The position numbers and the translations under genes were made by a program. This document shows positions 41,270 through 49,700 of a stretch of 50,925 nt of DNA, piece after piece. The stretch is from RGIG1918 sp964570895 (lineage in GTDB: Bacteria > Cyanobacteriota > Vampirovibrionia > Gastranaerophilales > Gastranaerophilaceae): the NCBI GenBank assembly GCA_964570895.1, contig CAZMZD010000010.1, forward strand, positions 1 to 50,925, written 5' to 3'. The notes beneath the pieces are model-generated. The model ran no database searches. It was not told the DNA's origin and saw only the letters and a list, made by a program, of their open reading frames with translations. The first letter of the stretch is position 1; every line of letters starts with the position of its first letter.

Positions 41270-41695
41270 ATGAAAAAATTATTTGCAACACTTTGCGTTT
41301 TTTCTTTTGTAGCTGTGACTGTAGCAAATGCGGCTCAAACAACATATACTGAAAAATTTATTCAAAGTAAAACCGCAGGCATTGTTAAAAAAGAAAAAGA
41401 ATTGCAAACAAAACAAGACGCTAACAAAAAAGCACTTGAAGCAAAACAAAAAGCAATAAAAGACAAGCAAGAAGCGGATAAAAAGGCTCTTGAGGCAAAG
41501 AAAAAAGCTTTGAAAGAAAAACAAAATGCAAACAAAAAAGCTCTTGAAGCAAAACAAAAAGCAATAAAAGATAAGCAAGAAGCAAACAAAAAAGCGCTTG
41601 AAAAAAAGAAAAGCGAAGCTAAAGCAAAACAAGACACTCAAAAGAAAAAAGTTGAAGAAAAGAAAAATGCTTGGAAAACTTTAACTACATACTAA
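41270..41695 (+). CDS. Secreted lysine-rich repeat protein
   Basis: A 141-residue protein that I cannot assign to a named family. Residues 1-21 are a Sec signal peptide (MKKLFATLCVFSFVAVTVANA, cut after ANA). The mature part contains four 18-residue repeats of the form KQ-x-A-x-KKALEAKQKAIKD, predicted as one long helix or coiled coil, very rich in lysine and alanine with almost no other hydrophobic residues. The net charge is strongly positive, so it may bind polyanions such as nucleic acid, teichoic or acidic glycans, or lipopolysaccharide. The start at 41270 is chosen for the AGGAG site; the TTG two codons upstream is not needed. It has its own promoter and terminator, suggesting independent and possibly strong expression. 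Confidence 0.7.
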   Translation: MKKLFATLCVFSFVAVTVANAAQTTYTEKFIQSKTAGIVKKEKELQTKQDANKKALEAKQKAIKDKQEADKKALEAKKKALKEKQNANKKALEAKQKAIKDKQEANKKALEKKKSEAKAKQDTQKKKVEEKKNAWKTLTTY

Positions 41696-41701
41696 AAAAC
41701 G

Positions 41702-41727
41702 AAGCCCTCTTATTAAAGAGGGCTTTT
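41702..41727 (+). terminator. Terminator of the lysine-rich protein gene
   Basis: AAGCCCTCT and AGAGGGCTT form a stem with loop TATTAA, followed by TT. It lies in the gap before the convergent MscS gene. Confidence 0.8.
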
Positions 41728-41774
41728 AAATTCTGCACTGCCAGCCGGAAGCGTGGCGCAGGTGTTTTCAAAAA

Positions 41775-42575
41775 TTATTTTTCTATATATAAAGTTTGCG
41801 TTGGGTAAGCGAGCGAAATTTCTTCTTCTCTGAATTTTTTGTAGATATTTAAAAGTAACTCGCTTTTTATGGCTCTGGCTTTCGCTAAATTTGCAGTTTT
41901 TGCGTACGCTTCAAAAGTTATATCGATTGAGCTTGAATTAAGAAGCGGCACATAAATTTGAAAGCCATCATAAATTTCTTCATTTCCACTTAAAACGCTT
42001 TCAATAATTCTCTGTGCCCTTGTTATTTTTTCGTCTGACGTTTCGTATGTTATGCCAAGGGTTTCTTTAATTTTTCTTTTGGTGATTTTTGAATAGTTGT
42101 AAACAGGCGATGTTGCAAGAGTTTCGTTAGGGATGTTTACAAGCACGTCTTCTGTTGTTCTTATTTTTGTTGAGCGCATGTTAACGTCTTCCACAGTTCC
42201 TTCATGCTCGCCAACTTTAATATAATCCCCGAGCTTATAAACTTTATCAAACATTAAAGAAATTGAGCCAAAAATGTTCGCTATCGTTTCTTTTGCCGCA
42301 AAGCTAACAGCAAGCCCTGTGATGCCGAAACCTGCGATGAGCGAGGTTAGCGAGTAGCCGTGTTTTTGCAAAATTGCCGTCACCGCAAAAAACACAAAAA
42401 CAACTTTTAAAAATTTTGTGATAAATGTTTCAAGGTTTATAAAATTTGCATAATTTGACGCTGTGCTTATTTTTTTGCTTATTTTCTTGCAAAATTTATC
42501 TATCACGACAAATACAATGCAAGTTAAAAACAGAAAACAAATAAATTCAAGTAATAACAAAACTCCTTCAGACAT
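41775..42575 (-). CDS. Small-conductance mechanosensitive channel, MscS family
   Basis: A 266-residue inner-membrane channel that opens under membrane tension to protect against osmotic downshift. Three N-terminal helices are followed by the pore helix segment SLIAGFGITGLAVSFAAKET, with its glycine/alanine packing pattern. The beta domain follows: VYKLGDYIKVGEHEGTVEDV and TTEDVLVNIPNETLA. A mixed C-terminal domain ends near YPTQTLYIEK. The frame stays open upstream to 42758, but that extension encodes part of the 62-bp repeat (PHFLRFQDD). The ATG at 42575 has GGGGGAAA directly upstream and is the true start. Confidence 0.9.
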   Translation of the reverse strand: MSEGVLLLLEFICFLFLTCIVFVVIDKFCKKISKKISTASNYANFINLETFITKFLKVVFVFFAVTAILQKHGYSLTSLIAGFGITGLAVSFAAKETIANIFGSISLMFDKVYKLGDYIKVGEHEGTVEDVNMRSTKIRTTEDVLVNIPNETLATSPVYNYSKITKRKIKETLGITYETSDEKITRAQRIIESVLSGNEEIYDGFQIYVPLLNSSSIDITFEAYAKTANLAKARAIKSELLLNIYKKFREEEISLAYPTQTLYIEK

Positions 42576-42993
42576 ACTTTCCCCCTTGTTTTCTAAATTA
42601 TACAATGGGTTTTGGGAAAAAGAAAGGGTGAGGAAACCTAAATGGCAGATTTTTGGTAGAGTGAAGTATAAAAATCCGTCATCCTGAAAGCGTAGAAAAT
42701 GAGGCAAAGCCGTAATTTTCGAGCTGTTCAGGATCTTGTCAATTTTGAAGTACAACAATTATTGTCGGGTTTCATTTTTTGGTAAGATGCTGAAACAAGT
42801 TCAGCACGACGTATTTATTTTTTGCGTCATAACTAAAATATTTAATCTGTCATCCTGAATTTATTTCAGGATCTTGCAAATCATTAAAATGCAACATTTA
42901 TTTTCAACTTTTCAACCAAAAACTATCCTCTTGTCTAGTTTTTTATTTTTTTAAAGTGGCAAAATTTAAATACAAAATATGAAAGGAAATTTT
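42576..42993. repeat. Repeat island 4 (between divergent genes)
   Basis: There is no gene. It contains the 62-bp element (42676-42738), an ATGCTGAAACAAGTTCAGCA hairpin (about 42786-42808) and an ATCCTGAATTTATTTCAGGAT hairpin (42852-42872). The rightmost 100 bp are AT-rich and should hold the promoter of the ferritin-like gene; I see no convincing -35/-10 pair. Confidence 0.75.
42676..42738 (+). repeat. 62-bp palindromic element, copy 4
   Basis: CGTCATCCTGAAAGCGTAG through GCTGTTCAGGATCTT. The arms GGC-AAA-GCC, GAAAAT/ATTTTC and TCCTGAA/TTCAGGA pair in register. Confidence 0.85.
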
Positions 42994-44316
42994 ATGTCAT
43001 TTGAACCACTTACAGAAAAAGGAATTCCACTCGAAAAACAACTCAGATATTGGGAGCAGATTGCCAAAAAGCCATACAATAAGGCAGATGTGGATTGTTA
43101 CACAAGAACAAGACAGATTTTGATGAACGGTATTGAAATTGAGGCTTGGGGCTTTAAACACCTGTTTTCAAGGCTTTGCCCTGATGTCGATGACTGCAAA
43201 GTGGTTTCTAATATTAGACGAATTGAAGATACGCAGCAAACGACCATTAATTGGCTTGCGCCATCGTGCCAAACCGTGCTTGAAACAACGCTTGGCTATG
43301 AACAGGTTGCGGTGGATTTAACCGCGTGGCTTGCGCAAAATGAGCCTGACGAATACGTAAAAGAAACTTTTAATTTTGGCTTGCTTGAAGATTTTGACCA
43401 CTTGTATAGATATAGTCAGTGGATTAATATGCTTGAGGGCAAGTGCCCTAATTCGATTTTGCAAGGGCAAACAGATGTGATTTTAGGGCGCCCGACACAA
43501 CATCACCATAATGAAAATTATTTAAGAATTAGAAAACCTTACGACAAAGGCACTGCTAAACCTCAAACAAAAGTTAATATTTTAACGGTCTTGTCTGCTG
43601 AACAGCAAACGCATAACTATTATGCGGAGCACGGTTTTGCGTATGCAAACAAGGTTTTAAGAGAAACTTACGCTGAAATTAAAGACGTGGAAGAAGAACA
43701 TGTAACTATGTATGAATCTTTAATCGACCCGCGCGAGAGCATTTACGAAAAACTTTTACTCCATGAATTTACCGAAGTTTGCAATTATTACACTTGTTAT
43801 GACGACGAAGTGGACGACAGAATAAAAGGCATTTGGGAAATGTTTTTGAATTTTGAAATTGAGCATTTAAAAATTGCCGCTGAATTATTTAAAAAATATG
43901 AAAACCGCGACCCTGATGAAGTTATCGGGCACAAAATTGTTATCCCTTCGCGCTTTAAATCTCAAAAGTTCCACGTGGAGCACACTTTGAGAAATGAAAT
44001 TGATAAAAGATTGGGCGACGAATGCAGTTTTTCTTATTCTCATGTTTCTGAACTTCCTGACGATTGGGCAAGTTACAGAGTTCAAGAAAAATTTGCTGAA
44101 TTTGGCGCGCCGACAGAAGAAACGATTGATTTAACAAAACATTTCCGCGGGCGCGATATCGTTATTGCAAATGAAAATTTAAAAAGAGATGAAATTAAAC
44201 TTTTAGACAAAGCGCTTCAAAAGAAGGCAAACGCCAAAAACACAGTCACGCCTGAAATGCTTGATATGATGATTAAAAATTTCGAGGCAGAGAAAGAAAA
44301 GAAGGCGGAAAGCTAA
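42994..44316 (+). CDS. Ferritin-like (diiron-type) hypothetical protein
   Basis: A 440-residue soluble protein, predicted almost entirely helical. Several helices carry E-x-x-H-type pairs expected of a ferritin-like diiron or related fold: EDFDHLYRYS, EEEHVTMYESL, LHEFTEVCNYYTCYDDEVDD and FEIEHLKIAAELFKKYE. AEQQTHNYYAEHGF gives a further E and H. A histidine-rich segment, TQHHHNENYLRIRK, lies near residue 175. The C-terminus is a lysine-rich tail. A metal-dependent oxidase, oxygen-scavenging or metal-storage role is possible but unproven; I do not recognise a named family. The frame opens at ATG 42979, but AAAGGA at 42982-42987 is the ribosome binding site for ATG 42994, which is chosen. Confidence 0.55.
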   Translation: MSFEPLTEKGIPLEKQLRYWEQIAKKPYNKADVDCYTRTRQILMNGIEIEAWGFKHLFSRLCPDVDDCKVVSNIRRIEDTQQTTINWLAPSCQTVLETTLGYEQVAVDLTAWLAQNEPDEYVKETFNFGLLEDFDHLYRYSQWINMLEGKCPNSILQGQTDVILGRPTQHHHNENYLRIRKPYDKGTAKPQTKVNILTVLSAEQQTHNYYAEHGFAYANKVLRETYAEIKDVEEEHVTMYESLIDPRESIYEKLLLHEFTEVCNYYTCYDDEVDDRIKGIWEMFLNFEIEHLKIAAELFKKYENRDPDEVIGHKIVIPSRFKSQKFHVEHTLRNEIDKRLGDECSFSYSHVSELPDDWASYRVQEKFAEFGAPTEETIDLTKHFRGRDIVIANENLKRDEIKLLDKALQKKANAKNTVTPEMLDMMIKNFEAEKEKKAES

Positions 44317-44350
44317 ACTTTTTATTTTTTAAAAGTTGTAAGCAGTAGCA

Positions 44351-44535
44351 GTAGGGTGCGTTTATACGCACCTTATTTGCGACAAAAATTGTAAAACGTA
44401 GGTCAGGCACTGCCTGACAAACTAAAATAAATATCGTCATCCTGAATTTATTTCAGGATCTTATCAGCCTATGAAGCTCAACATTGTTTGTTGCGCCTCA
44501 AAATTTGTAAGACCTTGAAACTAGTTCAGGGTGAC
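44351..44535 (+). repeat. 185-bp composite direct repeat, copy 1
   Basis: Composed of a GGTGCGTTTATACGCACC hairpin, a GTAGGTCAGGCACTGCCTGAC hairpin, an ATCCTGAATTTATTTCAGGAT hairpin and a degenerate CTTGAAACTAGTTCAGGG hairpin. Repeated at 44968-45152 with an offset of 617 bp and only a few differences. Confidence 0.85.
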
Positions 44536-44620
44536 GGTTTATAGTTTTTGTCAGGCACTGCCTGACAAATTAAAACAAGCTGTAGGTTGGGCATACTTGC
44601 CCAACAAGTTAATTAATAAC

Positions 44621-44682
44621 CCGTCATCCTGAAAGCGTAGAAAATGAGGCAAAGCCGTAATTTTCAAGCTGTTCAGGATCTT
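44621..44682 (+). repeat. 62-bp palindromic element, copy 5
   Basis: Nearly identical to the 42676 copy (one base difference noted in TTTTCAAGC versus TTTTCGAGC). Confidence 0.85.
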
Positions 44683-44723
44683 GCCATTTTTGCAACCTGA
44701 CATTTTATACCTTCTTCATTTTC

Positions 44724-44951
44724 TTTCTTTGACACTCAAGCGCCGTAACGCAAAGAAAGAAAATGAAGCAAAAGAAAGAAACATGGGCTCATGTTTAGCT
44801 CCTGCCATTTTTCAAATTTTTATCTCAGAAATCGCAGTTGAGCTTTTGCGAATAGCTATTTAACAAAAATATGCTTCACTGACAGTAACTAATATTGTGA
44901 CCGCAAAACCTCTCCGCTTTTTCTGTTTAGTGATAAGAATTTTGAAAAATT
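44724..44951 (-). repeat. Long dispersed repeat, copy 2
   Basis: The reverse complement matches 5512-5800, without the ~65-bp insertion of that copy. The CTTTCTTTG/CAAAGAAAG hairpin is at 44731-44758. Confidence 0.8.
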
Positions 44952-44967
44952 AAATCAAATTAAAACT

Positions 44968-45152
44968 GTAGGGTGCGTTTATACGCACCTTATTTGCGAC
45001 AAAAATTGTAAAACGTAGGTCAGGCACTGCCTGACAAACTAAAATAAATATCGTCATCCTGAATTTATTTCAGGATCTTATCAGCCTATGAAGCTCAACA
45101 TTGTTTGTTGCGCCTCAAAATTTGTAAGACCCTGAAACGAGTTCAGGGTGAC
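44968..45152 (+). repeat. 185-bp composite direct repeat, copy 2
   Basis: Differs from copy 1 by a few substitutions, mostly in the last hairpin (CCTGAAACGAGTTCAGGG), where this copy pairs better. Confidence 0.85.
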
Positions 45153-45381
45153 TACTTATATATTTTATCATAGCCCGTAGGTTAGGCTTTCGGCCCAACA
45201 TCAAAAAAACATACTGTGTTCCGCCTCAACAACATAAAACCCACATGTCGGTTTTCACCCCAACAAAATAAAGCCCTCATCTCAATTGTAAATTTTTCGT
45301 AACATCGCTATCGCTAGATAGCAAAAAAAAAACAAAAAAACTTAATTACTATATAAGGAGTTTATAAAAAGAGGTATAAAA

Positions 45382-46652
45382 ATGACAGTTAATGGTATCA
45401 ATGGTATTTCACAAGTTAATTTTAAAGGCGCAGAGGCTCCGCAAGGCGCAGACGTTTCTGTTTTTGCAAATCAAAGCGCAAACTTAGAAGCAGCACCTGC
45501 CGCCGACACTTTAGAATTAACCGCTCAAGAACAACCCAAAAAGAGTAAGAAGGGTTTGTTAATCGGGCTTGGCGCTCTTGCTGCGGCCGCAGTTGCAGTT
45601 GGGATTGGTATTAAAACAGGCAAAATCAAAAACCCTCTCAAGAAAAATGATATCGAAAAAGCCGGCGAACAGCTTAAAAAAGGAGCAGATGAAGCCAAAG
45701 AAGCCGTGGAAAAAGGAAAGAAGAACTTGCAAACATCACAGATGAAATTAAGGATAAAGTAAAAGGAAATAAAGATTTTTCAGGCACGCTAAAGGGCAAA
45801 AAGGGCGATGATTTAGTCGAACTCGTATATGAAAACGGGAAAATTAAATCTTCTCTTGTGCAAGATAAAGACGGAAACAAAGTTTTATCTAAAACATTTG
45901 AAACATTGGAAGACGGTTCTAAAGAAATAAGTATCAAAAACGGCGATAAAAGCACTGATATTAAGCTTTTTTATGATAACAAAACAGGAAAAGTAAATAG
46001 TATATTCAAAAAAGGGAAACATGATTTCGGCTCAAGGATAGATTTGCTTGATGGTAAAATACAAGCAAAAGCAACCGGGGGACAGTGTACAATAGAAAAA
46101 GCAGAAATTTTTGACTCTAATGGTAAAGTTGCAAAAACCATTAAGGTTAGTGATTATATAAATAATGGCACTTGTGTTGATATTATCTCAAGCGATGAAC
46201 CAGAAAAAATTATTACTGCTAAATGCTTGAATGATAATCCTATCAAAACAAAGGTTGCAGATTTAAAATTTGGCGAACCTAAAAAGATATTATATACAAA
46301 AGATGGAACAAGCCTGCTTATTGCTGATAACGGTAGTAATAAACAGTACTCTTTCATACAACCTGATACAAGAAGTATAGTATTGAGTGTGCAACCCGAA
46401 AACACCACGCTAACTAAAAATGGGAAAGCTGTCCAAACTGTAAACTTTACCGAATTTGGAAGCAATGGAGAATGTTTGAATAGTGCTTTATTTGTAGATG
46501 GTAAACCGAGAAAGGGCGAACCATATTTAGTATTGAATTCCAAAAAAGCATTCATCCCTCAAATCAATAATCTCCTTGAGTTATTAAAAAAAGAAAAAAT
46601 ACAACTCGATATGCCAATTGAAGATATTGAAAAATCAATAAAGAAAATATAA
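45382..46652 (+). pseudogene. Membrane-anchored VNFKG-motif protein with a frameshift
   Basis: Two frames together form one gene of about 423 codons. The first (45382-45762) starts MTVNGINGISQVNFKGAEAP, has a Gly/Ala-rich membrane helix (LLIGLGALAAAAVAVGIGI, about residues 55-73) flanked by lysines, then a lysine/glutamate helix (KAGEQLKKGADEAKEAVEKG). Around 45715-45722 the sense reading moves to the -1 frame: EELANITDEIKDKVKG..., then a beta-rich domain with repeating strands (VQDKDGNKVLSKTFETLEDG, LFYDNKTGKVNSIFKKG) to the TAA at 46652. One extra A in the A-rich run near 45717 would restore the frame, so this is a one-base deletion or a sequence error; no slippery heptamer is visible. AGAGG lies 8 bp before the ATG. 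Function is unknown; the repeats recall MORN/wall-associated beta domains only loosely. Confidence 0.65.
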
Positions 46653-46670
46653 AGTCTAAAAAATATCCGC

Positions 46671-46714
46671 AAAACAAAACCCTCCAAGGATTACTCCCTA
46701 GAGGGTTTTGTTTA
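46671..46714. terminator. Bidirectional terminator between the surface-protein gene and nifJ
   Basis: AAAACAAAACCCTC pairs with GAGGGTTTTGTTT around a 16-base loop, with A/T tracts on both sides. It serves the convergent genes on each strand. Confidence 0.8.
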
Positions 46715-46728
46715 TTTTAGCAAACTAA

Positions 46729-49700
46729 TTATTTCATCAATTCGCCAACTGATTTGTATACAGCCATGCGTTTTGCTGCATCTTCTTCAGCTTGTTTATA
46801 GAGCGATTCAGCCGCTTCAGGGTTAGTTTTGAGAAGCGATTTGTATCGGCCTTCAGATCTGATGAAGTCTTGGTAATTTCCTTTTGGATCTTTAGCGTCC
46901 CAAGTGAATGGATTTTCATTCGCTGGGTTGTATCTGTAAAGTGGGAAATACCCTGCTTCAACAGCTCTTTGTTGTTCTGTTTGAGTTTTGCTCATGTCAA
47001 TTCCGTGAGCGATACAAGGAGCATAAGCGAAGATGATTGATGGTCCGTTATATGCTTCTGCTTCTTGGAATGCTTTTAATGTTTGGTTTCTATCAGCACC
47101 AAGTGCAACTGAAGCTACATAAACATAGCCATAAGACATGCTCATTAAGCCCATGTTTTTCTTGTATGTGCGTTTGCCGCCTGTTGCAAATTTAGCAACT
47201 GCGCCTGTTGGAGTTGATTTAGAAGCTTGACCGCCAGTGTTTGAGTAAACTTCTGTGTCAAGAACAAGAATGTTTACGTTTTTGCCTTGAGCTAACACAT
47301 GGTCGATACCGCCGTATCCGATGTCGTTTGCCCAACCGTCACCACCGATAATCCAAACAGATTTATCTGTGAAGTAGTCTTGAAGTTCGATAACCTTTTT
47401 AAGGTCAGAGCAATCAACATCTGCATATTTTGCAAGAGTTGCTTTTGCTGCTTCTTGAGCTTTAACTGCTTCTTCTGTTTTTGAATTGTCGAAGTGAGCC
47501 ATAGCTGCTTCAAGTGCTTCTTTTAAGTCTGCAGGTGTTTTTTCACATTCAAGAACTTTTTCAACATAAGTTTTTAAAGTGTTTCTGTTTTGGTCAACTG
47601 CGAGCCTCATACCAAAGCCAAATTCAGCGTTATCTTCAAATAATGAGTTTGCCCAAGCCGGTCCTCTTCCTTCTTTTGTTTTTGTGTAAGGAATTGTTGG
47701 GAATGTGCCTGAGTAAATTGAAGAACAACCTGTTGCATTGGCAACGATTGCATTGTCGCCAAATAATTGTGAAACTAATTTAACATAAGGTGTTTCACCA
47801 CAACCTGCGCAAGCGCCTGAGAATTCAAATAATGGTTTTCTAAGCATTGCGCCTTTGATTGTTTTTGTTGTATTTTTGCCCATTACGTTATCCGGTGCTT
47901 CATCGAAGAATTTTTCGTTTTCAACCTCGCCTGCTTCAACTTCTTTTTCAATTGTTGACCAAGATAATGCCGGTGTTTCAGGTTTATTTTTGTTGATTGG
48001 GCATTGGTCTAAGCATACGCCGCAACCTGTACAGTCGTTGCAATAAACTTGAACTTTGAATTTTTCACCGTTTGCGTTAGGTTTAGCGTCAACTGCATTA
48101 AAGCTTGCAGGAGCTTTTTCCATAGTGTCTTTTTCAAAGAGTTTAGTTCTGATTGCAGCGTGTGGACAAGCAGAAGCACAAATGCCGCATTGAATACAAA
48201 CATCTGAATTCCAATGAGGAACTCTTGGTGCGATACCTCTTTTTTCAAGGCAAGCTGTGCCTGTTGGGATTGTGCCGTCAGCAGACATAGCTGAAACAGG
48301 GATATCGTCGCCTTTTTGACGCATTGATGGTTCAATGATGTCTTGAGTGAATTTGTCTGCGTTGTCTGGAATTAATTTAATTTCATCAGCGCAAGCAACT
48401 CCGTCTAAGCTTGCAGGAATAACAACTTCTTCAGTTGAGTTGACTGCAGCGTCGATAAGAGCCAAGTTCATATTAACAACATCGTCGCCTTTTTTCTTGA
48501 AGGTTTTCTTTGTCATTTCTTTCATACCTTCTAAAGCTTGTTCGAATGGAATAATTCCTGAAACTTTGAAGTATGCAACCATCATAACTGTGTTTGCGCC
48601 TTTGCCGCGAAGCCCAGGTTGTTCTTTGATTAATTTTTCAGCGTCAACATTGTAGAATTTAATTTTCTTATCAATGATTGTTTTTTGCATATCTTTTGTT
48701 AAGTGGCTGAAAGCTTCTTCTTTTGACCAAGGTGAGTTGAGCAAGAATGTGCCGCCTTCTTTAATGCCTTTTAACAAGTCATATCTGCCGATGTATGCGT
48801 GAGCTGAGCAAGATACGAAGTCTGGCGCAGTGATTAAATATGTTGATTTAATTTGTTTGTCGCCAAAACGTAAGTGCGAAACAGTAACGCCGAATGATTT
48901 TTTAGAGTCGTAAGCAAAGTATGCTTGAGCGTCTTTGTCTGTATATTGACCAATGATTTTGATTGAGTTTTTGTTGGCACCAACTGTACCGTCTGAGCCT
49001 AAGCCCCAGAACATGCAGTTTGTTGTGCCGGCTGGTTCTGTAACGATGTGTTCTTCGATTTTTAATGAAGTGTTTGTAACGTCGTCTTCGATACCAACTG
49101 TGAAACCGTGGAAACCATTGTTTTCAGAGTGTTTGTAAATTGCAAGAACCATTGAAGGAGTGAATTCTTTTGAAGATAAGCCATATCTTCCGCCAATGAT
49201 TTTAATGCCTGAATTTTCAAGCGCTGCAACAACGTCTAAGTATAATGGTTCGCCAATTGCGCCAGGTTCTTTTGTTCTGTCAAGAACTGCAATTCTCTTA
49301 ACTGTTGCAGGAACTGCTTTTTTAAATCTTTCAACATCGAACGGTCTGTATAATCTAACTTTAACCAAACCATATTTTGTTCCGCGAGTTGCGTTTAAGT
49401 ATTCGATTGTTTCTTCGATTGTTTCACAGCCTGAACCCATAGCAACGATTATGTCCGTAGCGTCTGGTGCACCAACGTAATCAAATGGGTGATATTGTCT
49501 GCCTGTAACTGCGGCAACTTTATCCATATATTCTTGAACGATGTCAGGAGTTGCATTGTAGAATTTATTAACAGTTTCGCGGCCTTGGAAGTAAACGTCT
49601 GTGTTTTGTGCGCCAACTTTACAAATTGGAGCTTCAGGGCGAAGCGCTCTTTGTCTAAATTCTTCAATGTATTGTGGTTCAACTAATTTAGCGATGTCTT

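Larger units (their letters stand above)
44317..45381. repeat. Repeat island 5 (largest intergenic mosaic)
   Basis: There is no supported gene in 1065 bp. In order it holds: a 185-bp composite unit (44351-44535), a TGTCAGGCACTGCCTGACA hairpin (44551-44570), a GTAGGTTGGGCATACTTGCCC hairpin (44582-44606), the 62-bp element (44621-44682), the long dispersed repeat in reverse orientation (44724-44951), a second copy of the 185-bp unit (44968-45152), and an AT-rich leader with AGGAG sites before the next gene. Confidence 0.8.

Noticed and set aside
45715..45722. Programmed -1 ribosomal frameshift
   Set aside because: No X-XXY-YYZ slippery heptamer in the right frame and no evident stimulatory hairpin just downstream. 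A one-base deletion or sequence error is simpler.
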